A DNA stretch of 64,000 nucleotides from Edaphobacter sp. 12200R-103. GTDB lineage: Bacteria > Acidobacteriota > Terriglobia > Terriglobales > Acidobacteriaceae. The stretch is from the NCBI RefSeq assembly GCF_010093025.1, contig NZ_CP048114.1, positions 868,001 to 932,000 on the forward strand, in the 5' to 3' direction. Both the position numbers and the translations under genes were made by a program. Below, one piece after another: positions 46,434-55,997 of the stretch. The notes under the pieces were generated by a model. It saw nothing but the letters and a program-made list of their open reading frames with translations, ran no database searches and was not told the origin of the DNA. Positions within the stretch are counted from its first letter, which is position 1. Every line of letters starts with the position of its first letter.

Positions 46434-47150
46434 GTGAGAAGCACTTCTGCTACCCGATTGCCGGTAGATATCCTTCAAGTTCATCAGGAAATTACTTCTT
46501 GCGAGCAGTGTTCTCGTCTTCGGACGTATTGCAAGGGTATCGCTGAGACAAAACGACGAGCCTATCGGGATGAAATCTATTGGGGACGCCCCGTTCCCGG
46601 TTTTGGCGACCCGCGTGCTCGCGTGCTGATCCTCGGCCTAGCTCCCGGCGCTCACGGCGCGAATCGCACAGGAAGGCCCTTTACCGGAGACGGAGCGGGG
46701 TACTTCATGTATCCCGTACTCTATCAGACAGGATTTGCAAATCAGCCGGATGCTACCTTCCGTGGCGACGGACTCAAACTGCGGAAAGCATGGATCGCCT
46801 CCGTTGTTCGCTGCGCACCACCGGGAGACAAACCCACCCCCCAGGAAATTCGCAACTGCTCCGCCCACCTCGAGGCGGAGATCGAACTGCTGAAGTACCT
46901 CCGCGTCGTCGTCTGCCTGGGAAAGATCGCCTTTGACGGTTACCTGGCGCATCTCTTTGGCCGGGGAGTCATCCAGCGAAAGTCGGCTTACAAATTTGGG
47001 CATGGCGCTTACTATCTTCTGCCAAACGGTATGCATCTGCTTTGCAGCTACCATCCTTCATTGAGGAATACAAACACTGGCAGACTCAACAGCGCCATGT
47101 TCAGTCGGATCTTCGTAAAGGCAAGGGAACTGGCTGGGATCAAGGACTAG
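46434..47150 (+). CDS. Family 5 uracil-DNA glycosylase (UdgB-like)
   Basis: A 238-residue base-excision enzyme that removes uracil and related deaminated bases. The motif 1 GLAPGAHGANRTGRPFTGDG lacks the polar catalytic residue of family 1 and fits family 5. The second motif is SYHPSLRNTNTGRL. Four cysteines for a 4Fe-4S cluster are seen near CEQCSRLRTYC and in VRCAPPGD. The start is a GTG; no ATG in frame fits better. It is divergent from the mutarotase-like gene. Confidence 0.88.
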   Translation: MRSTSATRLPVDILQVHQEITSCEQCSRLRTYCKGIAETKRRAYRDEIYWGRPVPGFGDPRARVLILGLAPGAHGANRTGRPFTGDGAGYFMYPVLYQTGFANQPDATFRGDGLKLRKAWIASVVRCAPPGDKPTPQEIRNCSAHLEAEIELLKYLRVVVCLGKIAFDGYLAHLFGRGVIQRKSAYKFGHGAYYLLPNGMHLLCSYHPSLRNTNTGRLNSAMFSRIFVKARELAGIKD

Positions 47151-47284
47151 GTTTCCCTATCCAACTGATTCGACAATGGAAAGCGTGCTTGTCGCCAGCG
47201 GAAGGCCAACCCGCTTGGAAGTCCCGGAATCCTAGAGAGCAGTATGCAAATGCATTAAATCCATTTCGTCGAGGTGCTTCCCCA

Positions 47285-47614
47285 ATGAGTGCGAAAAATT
47301 ACTGGCTGGCTTTTGGAATAGGCGTATCTGCCGGGGCAGCCGTCGCGTTGTTGTATGCCCCGCAGAGCGGAGCGCGAACAAGAAAGAAGCTCCGCAGAAC
47401 CGCGGCTGACGCAGGAGATTATCTGCAGGATGCCGGAGATTATCTCCGCTCCCAGGCAGAACGCTTTAGCGAAGAGGCACAGGATGCAGTCGCACGGGCG
47501 CGTGAACATGCGGTCCACCTGGTAGATACCGCCGGGGACCGTGCCAGCGACCTCGCAGACTCTGTCTCCGACGCCGTTGGCCATGCCGTCAAGTCCGCAA
47601 AGTCTCTTGTGTAG
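47285..47614 (+). CDS. YtxH-domain protein
   Basis: A 109-residue protein starting MSAKNYWLAFGIGVSAGAAV, with one membrane helix at residues 6-24 and the YtxH motif LLYAPQSGARTRKKLRR. The rest is an amphipathic, alanine-rich helix (RVARAREHA-like repeats and DSVSDAVGHAV). YtxH proteins are stress-linked and membrane-associated with unknown activity. The longer frame reaching back to 47042 overlaps the glycosylase and is rejected. Confidence 0.82.
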   Translation: MSAKNYWLAFGIGVSAGAAVALLYAPQSGARTRKKLRRTAADAGDYLQDAGDYLRSQAERFSEEAQDAVARAREHAVHLVDTAGDRASDLADSVSDAVGHAVKSAKSLV

Positions 47615-47641
47615 CTGCAACCTATAGTGCAGGCCGGCGGC

Positions 47642-48079
47642 CTACTCCGGTGGTCCCAGCGTCACCACAAAGTAGGTCGCCGGAGTTTCCCCAACATTCT
47701 GAATGTAGTGTCTGTCACCGGCGACACAGAGTCCCATCTCTCCTGCATTCAGTCGCTGAGCCTTTCCGTTTACCGTCAGCTCGACCGTACCCTGCTGAAC
47801 CAGCCATATCTCGCTATGCAGGTGGGTCTCGATCGGCTCGTGTGGCGCACCGACCTCCTGCGTGGTCTCATGCACTTCAAGACGGATGTTTCCCGCTTTC
47901 AACATTCCCAGGGCAAAACGCTTCGAGGCTCGCTTTGGTACCGCTCCATGCGTCGCCGGTCCGGGCTTATAGACGCCGGACTCCAGTGGAGAGAGCGTCT
48001 GTGCTTCTAGCCGCTCCGGAAGAACTGCAGTGGCTGTCAGAATTCCCGGCAGAAGCGCAGCGAAGGTTCGACGATCCAT
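47642..48079 (-). CDS. Secreted cupin-domain protein with a twin-arginine-like signal
   Basis: A 145-residue protein. The N-terminus MDRRTFAALLPGILTATAV carries an RR motif typical of Tat export, with cleavage after RLEAQ-like sequence. The cupin core has metal-ligand candidates in PIETHLHSEIWLVQQGTVEL and AGDRHYIQNVGETPATYF. The substrate is unknown. It is convergent with the YtxH gene and is followed at 48128 by the clpC terminator on the same strand side. Confidence 0.8.
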   Translation of the reverse strand: MDRRTFAALLPGILTATAVLPERLEAQTLSPLESGVYKPGPATHGAVPKRASKRFALGMLKAGNIRLEVHETTQEVGAPHEPIETHLHSEIWLVQQGTVELTVNGKAQRLNAGEMGLCVAGDRHYIQNVGETPATYFVVTLGPPE

Positions 48080-48127
48080 ATTGATCTCCTGAAAACTTCC
48101 TTTGAATTACGCATTGCGCTTAAAACA

Positions 48128-48156
48128 ATACGCCCCGACGAGGGTGCCGGGGCGTA
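48128..48156 (-). terminator. Intrinsic terminator after clpC
   Basis: ATACGCCCCG (48128-48137) pairs with CGGGGCGTAT (48147-48156) with a 10-nt loop; the minus-strand exit is TGTTTTAA. It sits 22 bp past the clpC stop. Confidence 0.8.
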
Positions 48157-48177
48157 TATCTCTCTTTGAATGAACGT

Positions 48178-50646
48178 TTAGACAGCACTCAAGGTAAAAC
48201 CACCAACCTTCTCTTCGCCGTCATTCGAGATCGGGCGATAGAAGAGCTGGTTATTTTCCATGTAGACCTCAAGGAACGCCGGCCGATTCGGAATTCCCCC
48301 AGCAATCAGCGCTTCCGAGAGCGGATCCTCGATGTACTTCTGGAGCGCCCTGCGTAGCGGACGAGCCCCATAGGTACGATCCGATGCCGTCTTCTCGATA
48401 ATCCATTTCTTGGCCTCGTCGGTCACCGAGATGGTGATCGCCTTGTGGACAAGGTTCGTGTTCAGCTGCTGCACCAACAGCTCGAGAATCTGCATCAGGT
48501 CCTGATCGGTGAGCGACGTGAAGATAATGATCTCGTCCAGACGGTTCAGGAACTCGGGGTTGAAGGTGCGCTTCACCTCACCTCGAACCAACTCCTCCAT
48601 CTTGTCGAGAACCATGTCCTCGCGCTCGCTCTGGAACCCGAGCCCCTGCCGCTTCTGCAGATGCTTGGCTCCAATATTCGAGGTCATAACGATGATCGTG
48701 TTCTTGTAATCGACCGTGTTGCCGAGACCATCGGTCAGCTGGCCGTCTTCAAACACCTGCAGAAGCAGGTTGAAGACATCCGGATGAGCCTTTTCGATCT
48801 CGTCCAGCAGAACCACGCTGTACGGATTGCGCTTGACGCGCTCCGTCAACTGTCCGCCCTCTTCGTAACCGACGTAGCCCGGAGGCGAACCGATCAGCTT
48901 GCTCACAGAATGCTTCTCCATGAACTCCGACATATCGAATCGGATCAGAGCTTTCTCGCTTCCAAACAGGAACTGCGCCAGCGTACGTGCCACCTCTGTC
49001 TTACCGACGCCGGTCGGTCCGAGGAAGAGGAAGCTGCCGATGGGGCGGGCAGGGTTCTTGAGTCCGGCACGCGACCGGCGAATCGCACGGGCAAGGGCAG
49101 AGATAGCCTTCTCCTGTGAGATCACGCGCTTGTGCAACTCTTCTTCTACGCGCAGCAGCCGCTGCGTCTCTTCTTCCTTCAGCGAGGTGATGGGAACACC
49201 TGTCCAGCGGCTCACGACATCCTCGATGTCCTCGCGCGTTACGATGCCCGCCGAAGAATCGTCCAGGTGGTACTTGTCGCGAAGTGCGCGCAGATTCTCT
49301 CGCTCCTTCCGCTCTTCGTCCGAATAGAACCGCGCCTTTTCGAACTCGTGATTCGCAATCGCGTTCTCCATGCGGTGCACGATGAACTTGATACGCTTCT
49401 GAACCTCGGTGAGCTCTTCGGGCAGGGAAGTCTGGCGCAGCTTTACCCGCGCTCCTGCTTCATCGATCAGATCGATCGCCTTATCGGGAAGGAAACGATC
49501 GGGGATGTAGCGGTTCGAGTGCGACACCGAAAACTGGATCGCATCGTCCGTGTAGCTGACAGCATGAAACTTCTCATACTTGTCCTTGATCCCCATCATA
49601 ATCTTGACCGCATCTTCCTCGTTGGGAGGAGGAACCTTCACGGCCTGGAAGCGCCGTTCCAGCGAGCGGTCCTTCTCAATCGACTTGCGATACTCGGCGG
49701 GAGTCGTAGCACCGATGCACTGAATTTCGCCACGGCTCAGGGCGGGCTTCAGAATGTTTGCAGCATCCAGCGACCCTTCTGCCGAGCCTGCTCCCACTAA
49801 CGTATGCAACTCGTCAATGAAGACGATGGAGTTCTGATTCTCCATCAGCTCTTTCATGATGGTCTTCAGCCGCTCTTCGAACTGGCCGCGGTATTTGGTA
49901 CCCGCAACGATCAGCGACAGATCGAGCGCGAGCACCCGTTTGTCCGCGAGAAAACTCGGCACTTCACCATCGGCGATCTTCTGCGCCAGGCCCTCGACGA
50001 TAGCTGTCTTGCCGACGCCGGGCTCGCCAATCAGCACAGGATTGTTCTTCGTGCGGCGGCAGAGGATCTGGATGACCCGATCAACTTCAGCATCGCGTCC
50101 GACAAGCGGATCAAGCTGCTGGTCGAGCGCCGCCTGTGTAAGATCGCGGGAGAACTCCGCCAGCATGCTCTGCTCGTTCCTCTGGCTCTTACCCGACTGC
50201 GACGACGGGGACTTTTCCTGAGTAGTCCGCTGCAACTCCTCGCGGATCGCCGGCAGGCGCAGACCACGTTCCGTCAGAATCTCCGCGGCAAAGCATTTCT
50301 CCTCGCGCAGCAGCCCCAGCAGCAGGTGCTCGGTTCCGATGTGCTTATGCGAGAGCCGCTCGGCCTCCTCGGCGGCATACGCCAGCACCCTCTTGCACTC
50401 ATTGGATAATGGGAGATCTACCGAGGTCGAAACCTTCTCCCGGATCGTTGTATGTCCTTCAATCTGCTTGCGAATCGACTCAACTGAGGCATGGGACCGC
50501 AGAAAGCGGTTGGTCAACGCCTTGTCTTCCCTCAACAGACCCAGAAGCAGATGTTCCGTCTCTATATAAGGCGATCCAAACTGGCTTGCTTCGTACCGGG
50601 CAAAGAAAATCACCCGTCTTGCCTTCTCCGTGTAGCGTTCGAACAT
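48178..50646 (-). CDS. clpC: Clp protease ATP-binding subunit ClpC
   Basis: An 822-residue Hsp100 unfoldase. Two Clp-N repeats open the protein ([31 protein letters not shown]). The first ATPase has Walker [16 protein letters not shown] and the second [15 protein letters not shown]; a UVR/M-domain coiled region lies between ([20 protein letters not shown]). The start MFERYT at 50646 has GGGGAG upstream; a 9-residue longer frame is rejected. ClpC partners with ClpP. The upstream region carries an unusual tandem repeat. Confidence 0.95.
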   Translation of the reverse strand: MFERYTEKARRVIFFARYEASQFGSPYIETEHLLLGLLREDKALTNRFLRSHASVESIRKQIEGHTTIREKVSTSVDLPLSNECKRVLAYAAEEAERLSHKHIGTEHLLLGLLREEKCFAAEILTERGLRLPAIREELQRTTQEKSPSSQSGKSQRNEQSMLAEFSRDLTQAALDQQLDPLVGRDAEVDRVIQILCRRTKNNPVLIGEPGVGKTAIVEGLAQKIADGEVPSFLADKRVLALDLSLIVAGTKYRGQFEERLKTIMKELMENQNSIVFIDELHTLVGAGSAEGSLDAANILKPALSRGEIQCIGATTPAEYRKSIEKDRSLERRFQAVKVPPPNEEDAVKIMMGIKDKYEKFHAVSYTDDAIQFSVSHSNRYIPDRFLPDKAIDLIDEAGARVKLRQTSLPEELTEVQKRIKFIVHRMENAIANHEFEKARFYSDEERKERENLRALRDKYHLDDSSAGIVTREDIEDVVSRWTGVPITSLKEEETQRLLRVEEELHKRVISQEKAISALARAIRRSRAGLKNPARPIGSFLFLGPTGVGKTEVARTLAQFLFGSEKALIRFDMSEFMEKHSVSKLIGSPPGYVGYEEGGQLTERVKRNPYSVVLLDEIEKAHPDVFNLLLQVFEDGQLTDGLGNTVDYKNTIIVMTSNIGAKHLQKRQGLGFQSEREDMVLDKMEELVRGEVKRTFNPEFLNRLDEIIIFTSLTDQDLMQILELLVQQLNTNLVHKAITISVTDEAKKWIIEKTASDRTYGARPLRRALQKYIEDPLSEALIAGGIPNRPAFLEVYMENNQLFYRPISNDGEEKVGGFTLSAV

Positions 50647-50884
50647 GTTCTCCCCTTCGAACCCGGCCACCATCCCCGGCCCTGGGAGCCTTCGATGGCG
50701 CCATTACCACTTCCATTCCCCGCGTCACATCATGCCCGCCTGGAGAACACATTGGGTGCTACCGCCTCACGTGCGGCGCATCCATCCACTGTTACTAGTG
50801 TAGTCGCCGCGTCAACCTTGCTAATCGTTTCGCTAAAGTTACTGCTTACACTACATCAATACCTATTCGACGCAATATGTGAAA

Positions 50885-50975
50885 AAGAGGTTCGAAATCG
50901 GATTGTTACCTCGCAAATGCCTATACCGCGGTATCCGTCAAGAGGTTCGAAATCGGATTGTTACCTCGCAAATGC
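50885..50975. repeat. Two 36-bp direct repeats flanking a palindromic spacer, upstream of clpC
   Basis: The 36-bp unit that starts AAGAGGTTCGAAATCGGATT occurs at 50885-50920 and again, identically, at 50940-50975, a 55-bp period. Between them lies ATACCGCGGTAT (50923-50934), a perfect 12-bp palindrome. The pair sits in the 355-bp gap between clpC and lolD, about 240-330 bp upstream of the clpC start. It has no open frame. It could be a promoter-proximal operator array or a duplicated intergenic element; it is not a CRISPR array. Confidence 0.75.
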
Positions 50976-51001
50976 TTGCATTGGGGCTACAAGCGCCTGG
51001 C

Positions 51002-51784
51002 TTATATTCGGGGATTTCTTTCTGTCTCTTCTTCCAGTGCTCCACGTCGAAGTCGTAGCATCCGGTCGCATCTCTCTGCAAAATCAACATTATGGGTGAC
51101 AAGAATACTGGTCAGGCCATGAGCCCGGTGCAATCCCTGGAGCAGTTCAAAGACGGTCTCTCCCGTTCTGTTGTCCAGGTCCCCGGTCGGTTCGTCCGCC
51201 AGGAGGATTCTGGGTTCGGTCACCAGCGCCCGTGCCAGTGAAACGCGCTGTTGTTCCCCGCCGCTCAGTTCCCCTGAGCGGTGGTGCCCCCTCGCTCCCA
51301 GTCCTACCTCCGTAAGCCATTGATTCGCCTTGGCCAAAGCGGATGGACGCGCCATCCCACGGGCCAGCAGAGGCATGGCCACGTTTTCCGCCGCCGTAAA
51401 CTCCGGCAGAAGGTAATGAAACTGCCAGACATACCCGACATCAGAGTTCCGAAACTCAGCTGCCTGGCGGGGAGTGAACTGGCTCAGTCGGGCCTCCCCG
51501 CAGTACACCTCGCCCGCCGTAGGCTTATCCAATGCCGCCAGCAAGTGCAGCAGGGTGCTCTTTCCGGCACCGCTTTCACCCACAATGGCGACCATCTCGC
51601 CGGCGTGGACAACAAGGTCCAGCCCCCGAAACAGCTCCACCCCGGGCCCTGCATCCCCTGAGATACTGGGATAGACCTTCGTCAGCCCTTTCGCGCGCAA
51701 TACGATCCGCGGACTGCCGGGAACGGTGGGCAGCGGTTGCAGATTTCGGCTTACCTCACCGTCCTCCATCTGTGGGTTACTCAA
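51002..51784 (-). CDS. lolD: Lipoprotein-releasing ABC transporter ATPase LolD
   Basis: A 260-residue ATPase with Walker [20 protein letters not shown], signature [15 protein letters not shown], Walker [13 protein letters not shown] and H-loop [13 protein letters not shown]. It drives LolC/E extraction of lipoproteins from the inner membrane. It carries a hydrophilic N-terminal extension of about 25 residues. Its start overlaps the stop of an AhpD-like gene by 4 bp, and the permease gene follows upstream; the three are one unit. Confidence 0.88.
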   Translation of the reverse strand: MSNPQMEDGEVSRNLQPLPTVPGSPRIVLRAKGLTKVYPSISGDAGPGVELFRGLDLVVHAGEMVAIVGESGAGKSTLLHLLAALDKPTAGEVYCGEARLSQFTPRQAAEFRNSDVGYVWQFHYLLPEFTAAENVAMPLLARGMARPSALAKANQWLTEVGLGARGHHRSGELSGGEQQRVSLARALVTEPRILLADEPTGDLDNRTGETVFELLQGLHRAHGLTSILVTHNVDFAERCDRMLRLRRGALEEETERNPRI

Positions 51785-52239
51785 TCCTGCACCTCAATCC
51801 CGGCCTGCTTTCCCAGCGCAATCGCCAGCCTGTTCCATGCATTGATCGTCGCGATCACCAGGGTAAGGTTGACCACCTCCACCTCCGTGAAAGCGGCTCT
51901 CATCTCCCTGTAAACCGCCTCGAGGGCATGTCCGTCCTGGATGTTTGTGATCACCTCCGCCCATGAGAGCGCAGCCCGCTCTCGCAGGGTGTATGCGCTC
52001 GAGTTTCTCCACTCGGCCGCATCTTCGATCTTCTCGGGACTGGCCCCTGCCTTTTGCAGCTCCTCCGCGTGCGTCCTAACGCACAGATCGCATCCGTTGA
52101 GCTGCGAGGCCCGCAGCTTTACCAGCTCACGCAGAACGTAATCCAGGCCGGACTCCGCGTTGAGGTAATGTTCCAGCTCGCGCAGCTTCGCCATGCCGCC
52201 AGGGGCAACATCCCAGTACCGTATCCGGGCATTACTCAT
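51781..52239 (-). CDS. AhpD-like carboxymuconolactone decarboxylase-fold protein
   Basis: A 152-residue helical protein starting MSNARIRYWDVAPGGMAKLR. The CxxC redox motif is in QLNGCDLCVRTHAEEL, which fits the alkylhydroperoxidase AhpD core. Sequences of this type have peroxidase-like or decarboxylase-fold roles. It is placed between the LolC-like permease (8 bp overlap) and LolD (4 bp overlap), so it is transcribed with the Lol pair, which is unusual. The longer frame to 52299 is rejected. Confidence 0.85.
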   Translation of the reverse strand: MSNARIRYWDVAPGGMAKLRELEHYLNAESGLDYVLRELVKLRASQLNGCDLCVRTHAEELQKAGASPEKIEDAAEWRNSSAYTLRERAALSWAEVITNIQDGHALEAVYREMRAAFTEVEVVNLTLVIATINAWNRLAIALGKQAGIEVQD

Positions 52240-53551
52240 ATCGCAGCGCCTCCGCCGGAAGCACCTTCGCCGCGCTCGCACTCGGATAGAGCGTTGCAAT
52301 CAGACTCACGCCCAGCGATACTGCCGCAACGATGACCCCGTCCCACACCCGTGGAGCGAACGGAAGATAGTCCAGTGAATAAACCGCCGCATCCAGAGGG
52401 AACCGGTAATGCCCGCCCGCCCAGCTCACTGCATAGCCAAGGACCAGTCCGAGAGCAGTCCCGATGACTGAGATCAGCAGCCCCTGCAGGAGAAAGATCC
52501 TCCGCACCTGTATCTCTGTCACGCCAAAACTCATCAGGACCGCGATATCGCGCGTCTTTTCCATCACCATCATGGTCAGAGCAATCAGAATATTCAGTGC
52601 GGCCACGCACACAATCAGCGCCAGCACGATGAACGTCACAATCTGCTCCAATTTCAGCGCACGGAACAGCTCACGATTTTGCTCCATCCAGTTCGTCGTC
52701 TGGAAACCTTTCCCTGCCGCCTGTTCTATCTCTCGAGCAATCTTGTCAGCCTTATAAAGATCATCAACCTTGAAGCTGATCACGGAGATCAGGTCCGGCT
52801 CACTGAAGAGCCTCTGCGCATCTTTCAGCCGCATAAAGGCGTAGGTTGCGTCGTACTGATAGAAGCCCGACTTGAAGATTCCCGCAACCACGCAGCGCTG
52901 GTACTTCGGAACCAGCCCCAGCGGCGTCAGCTCCCCCTGGGGGCTGGTCACCAGAACGGTATCACCCACCTTGGCTCCGATCGTCTCCGCCAGGTCGTTG
53001 CCGATCACAATCGGAGGTACGGCTTGCACCGCCCCCGTGCTGGGGGCCCCATCTCTTGCAGGGTGCCCCATCTTCGCGACAGCTTTGTCGTCGCCAAGGG
53101 GACGGCGTGCCACCAATGCCTCCGTCGGCTCCAAGGCTGCTGCTGAGCCCTCCGTGATCTTCTCCAGCAAATCTCCCACGGTTCTCTCGTCTTCCGGGAG
53201 GATCCCTTTGATCAGGCCACCGCCGCTCCGCGCTCCGCGCGAGATCAGCACCTGGCCATAGAGTCCTGGCGCCGCTGCGGTCACATGTGGCAATGCACGC
53301 AGCCGTTCCAGCAGCGGACGCCAATCCTTGATGCCGTCGGCGGCCACTCGCATCAGGTCGATGTGCGCAGTCGAGCCCAGCAGCCGCTCCTGCATATCGC
53401 GGCGCATGCCGTTGGTGATCGCCAGAGCAATAATCAGCGAGGCGACACCAGCCATCACGCCAATCACCGAGATCGCAGTGATGACCCCCACAACAGCCTG
53501 CCGGCGCTTGGCACGCAGATACCGTGCGGCGATGAACAGTTCAAAACGCAT
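52232..53551 (-). CDS. lolC: Lipoprotein-releasing ABC permease, LolC/LolE family
   Basis: A 439-residue FtsX-type permease. The start MRFELFIAARYLRAKRRQAV is the LolC/E hallmark, followed by a first helix at about 20-42. A large periplasmic domain spans roughly 45-275, and three C-terminal helices follow (IVTFIVLALIVCVAALNILI; LLISVIGTALGLVLGYAVSW; VIVAAVSLGVSLIATLYPSA). The family motif MVMEKTRDIAVLMSFG is present. One gene appears to serve for both LolC and LolE, as in many non-enteric bacteria. Confidence 0.88.
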   Translation of the reverse strand: MRFELFIAARYLRAKRRQAVVGVITAISVIGVMAGVASLIIALAITNGMRRDMQERLLGSTAHIDLMRVAADGIKDWRPLLERLRALPHVTAAAPGLYGQVLISRGARSGGGLIKGILPEDERTVGDLLEKITEGSAAALEPTEALVARRPLGDDKAVAKMGHPARDGAPSTGAVQAVPPIVIGNDLAETIGAKVGDTVLVTSPQGELTPLGLVPKYQRCVVAGIFKSGFYQYDATYAFMRLKDAQRLFSEPDLISVISFKVDDLYKADKIAREIEQAAGKGFQTTNWMEQNRELFRALKLEQIVTFIVLALIVCVAALNILIALTMMVMEKTRDIAVLMSFGVTEIQVRRIFLLQGLLISVIGTALGLVLGYAVSWAGGHYRFPLDAAVYSLDYLPFAPRVWDGVIVAAVSLGVSLIATLYPSASAAKVLPAEALRYE

Positions 53552-53642
53552 CGAACCTCAGCTTACTAGTTAGGACGCTGCCCTGGTAAATTCGATCCAG
53601 ACCAGCGCCCGCCCAGTTTTCGTCAAATACACCGCACGAAGG

Positions 53643-53685
53643 GTGTCATCTTGAGCGAGGCACAGCGGAGTCGAAGGATCTGCGG
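53643..53685 (+). repeat. Third copy of the dispersed REP-like repeat
   Basis: GTGTCATCTTGAGCG (53643-53657) and GTCGAAGGATCTGCG (53670-53684) match the arms at 22958 and 23073 (right arm reversed). It lies in the 144-bp gap upstream of the LolC-like gene. Confidence 0.65.
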
Positions 53686-53695
53686 CCCTCACTCA

Positions 53696-55912
53696 TTACC
53701 GCACCACTGCCTTGACCGCAGCCATATTGTCGCAGCGGTCATACACGCGCACTGCGATCACGTGCTCCTTCGCATCGGTCACCGGAGTCGTCGCCTGCGG
53801 CGCCTCCGCCGTAAAGTCATAGTGCTCGGTCTGCGAATCCGAAACCTGACCGACCGGTTCAAGATACTGCCATGCTCCTCCGTCAACCGAATACTCGGCA
53901 TGCGCGATCGGGGAGGTAGCATCGTGCGCATCGAGCGTGGCATGGATCCGCGGTGCCGCTCCTGCGCGCGAGGAAACCATCGAAGCTGTCAACGTACCCG
54001 GAACAGGAGGAGTCGTGTCCACAACGAAAGCCGGGCTGATGCGTTCTCCCGTCAGCGTCTGAGAGTCCGTGTGGACCGGAGCATCGCTTGCCACAACACG
54101 CAGTTCGTAGTTCCCATCCGGCAGAAGGGAAGCGTCAAAGCTGTAATAGTGGTCGCGGATCTGGTCTTTCAGCAGCCGCCAGTTTGTCTCGCCCACTCCG
54201 CGATACCAGATCGCAAACATCAGATCGTCGCCATTATCGTCATGGGCGAGCCAGCGGGCCGTCACGGAGTTCTTATCCTTCTGCGCTGTCAGGGGGGCGG
54301 TATTTGCATCCTGCTGAAAAGCAGCTGCCGGGTTTGCCGAAGTCGTCACAGGAAACGCCACCTGCACTGTTGTTGCCGCGGGCGTTGCCGCTCCCGCGGC
54401 CATCTTCGCGCCGGGCTGCACGACGATCTCATCCACAATAGGCGCGATATTCCGTGGCAGGTAATTCAGTCCAACCGAATCGATCCCCGACCCGCCGTGC
54501 AGGACTGCCTTCCACTGCGCAAACCGACCCTCCGGAATCGCCGCCACGCCTTCCGGAGACATCTTGACCCAATCGCTCCATCCCATCACGGGACTCTGAA
54601 CGTTTCCACTCCGCACCCAGAGATCGTAGCCTGCAGGCACTCCAGCGGTACGTGCCTCCATGCGGCCCCAGCGTGAGTACTCCTTCGCATCGAAAACCTC
54701 GCTGGTATACACTGACTCCTTCGACGGAGCATCGCTCAGGCGAAACAGCTTTCCGCTGTTGCTCGTCGTCACCAGCAGCCCATCCTTTGCCGGTGCGAAA
54801 GCCATTCCCTGGGCGGCATCGAGATGAGCTATATCGGTAAACTGCCCCGGAACCGCAGGATCGATCCTGTACACTCGTCCACGATTACCAGTAGCTGCCA
54901 GCAAGGCTCCCTTGCGAAACGTGAGAGCATACACCACGTCTTCCTTCATCGTCAGCAAACGCGCCGGAGTGCCATCCTTCGCGATTCGATAGATCTCGCT
55001 TCCGTCCGAAATCAGCGAGTTCGTTCCTGCTGCAGCAGTCGATCCAGGCTGCGAAAACGTGACCGTGATCCCCACGTTCCCCGTAACCGGCAGAGGCGGC
55101 AGAGGCAGCGATCCTCGCGCGCCCACCCCGGCTGCATAGACATTGCCGACCTCATCCATGGCCAGCGATGTAATCTCCCGTCGCGGAGCTGCATACGCAG
55201 CAAACGGCTTCGCTCCGGAGACCTTCGTGTCGATCCGGTAGATCACCCCGGACCCGTCCGTGCCCGCCCACAGCGTTCCATCAGCCGCCAGCAGCAGGCA
55301 GCGTATGTGCTGATCCGCTGTCTTGAAGAGGACCTGCGCTTTGCCACCATTTGCAGGGATTTTGTATACCACCGCTGGTGCTCCGGCCGCAACATAGACA
55401 TCGCCGTTCGGCGACGCAGCAACATCCCACAGATACTTCGGCTTTTCCTCGCTCGTCGCCGCATCGAAGAGGACCGTTGCCGTTCCTCCTCCGGCAGGAA
55501 CCCGATAAACTTTCCCATCCGGCGAAGTCGCCGCGATCACAGATCCATCACGGGCCACTGCAACCGCCTGCACAGCCAGATCTTTCGTCTCCAGCAGCTT
55601 TGTCGCGTTGCCATTGGGAGTAACCCGCATCACGATGCCCGATCCTGCAGTGGTTCCGCCCAGCCCTACGTAGCCATTGCCTTCGCGGTCCGCCGCCAGC
55701 GACCAGGCATAGCTCTTGCCGGTGTCGTAGACCATCTGTTTGCTGGGACCGGCCTCCAACCTGCCATCGCTCCGTATGCCGACACCATCCGCCGTACCGC
55801 GTTCCATCATGTCGTAGCGATCCACTGTCCACAGTTTTGTTCCCTGGGCCTGCACCACCCCTGCCAGCAACATCGGAAACAGACATCCCATCAGCAAATA
55901 ACGTTGCATCAT
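53696..55912 (-). CDS. Secreted beta-propeller protein with C-terminal Ig-like domains
   Basis: A 738-residue exported protein with a signal peptide (MMQRYLLMGCLFPMLLAGVVQA). The first 400 residues are a propeller of repeated blades with GxxYR-like strands (SPDGKVYRVPAGGG, GSGVIYRIDTK, GNRGRVYRIDPA). The C-terminal third holds a fibronectin/Ig-like domain (DDNGDDLMFAIWYRGVGETN, LPDGNYELRVVASD) and a final segment rich in Asp. The substrate is unknown; this type is common in acidobacteria. It is a single transcription unit. Confidence 0.75.
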   Translation of the reverse strand: MMQRYLLMGCLFPMLLAGVVQAQGTKLWTVDRYDMMERGTADGVGIRSDGRLEAGPSKQMVYDTGKSYAWSLAADREGNGYVGLGGTTAGSGIVMRVTPNGNATKLLETKDLAVQAVAVARDGSVIAATSPDGKVYRVPAGGGTATVLFDAATSEEKPKYLWDVAASPNGDVYVAAGAPAVVYKIPANGGKAQVLFKTADQHIRCLLLAADGTLWAGTDGSGVIYRIDTKVSGAKPFAAYAAPRREITSLAMDEVGNVYAAGVGARGSLPLPPLPVTGNVGITVTFSQPGSTAAAGTNSLISDGSEIYRIAKDGTPARLLTMKEDVVYALTFRKGALLAATGNRGRVYRIDPAVPGQFTDIAHLDAAQGMAFAPAKDGLLVTTSNSGKLFRLSDAPSKESVYTSEVFDAKEYSRWGRMEARTAGVPAGYDLWVRSGNVQSPVMGWSDWVKMSPEGVAAIPEGRFAQWKAVLHGGSGIDSVGLNYLPRNIAPIVDEIVVQPGAKMAAGAATPAATTVQVAFPVTTSANPAAAFQQDANTAPLTAQKDKNSVTARWLAHDDNGDDLMFAIWYRGVGETNWRLLKDQIRDHYYSFDASLLPDGNYELRVVASDAPVHTDSQTLTGERISPAFVVDTTPPVPGTLTASMVSSRAGAAPRIHATLDAHDATSPIAHAEYSVDGGAWQYLEPVGQVSDSQTEHYDFTAEAPQATTPVTDAKEHVIAVRVYDRCDNMAAVKAVVR

Positions 55913-55997
55913 CGTGACCTGAGTCTAAAGCAAGCCGAACGCGACAGGGCGGAGACTCCCAGTCTCCGCCCTGAACGAAACCCAACCTACGATCTCT

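Noticed and set aside
50647..50884. CIRCE or other known heat-shock operator before clpC
   Set aside because: No TTAGCACTC-N9-GAGTGCTAA element or close variant could be found.
50885..50975. Possible CRISPR array (two 36-bp repeats)
   Set aside because: Only two repeats, a 19-bp palindromic spacer and no cas genes nearby.
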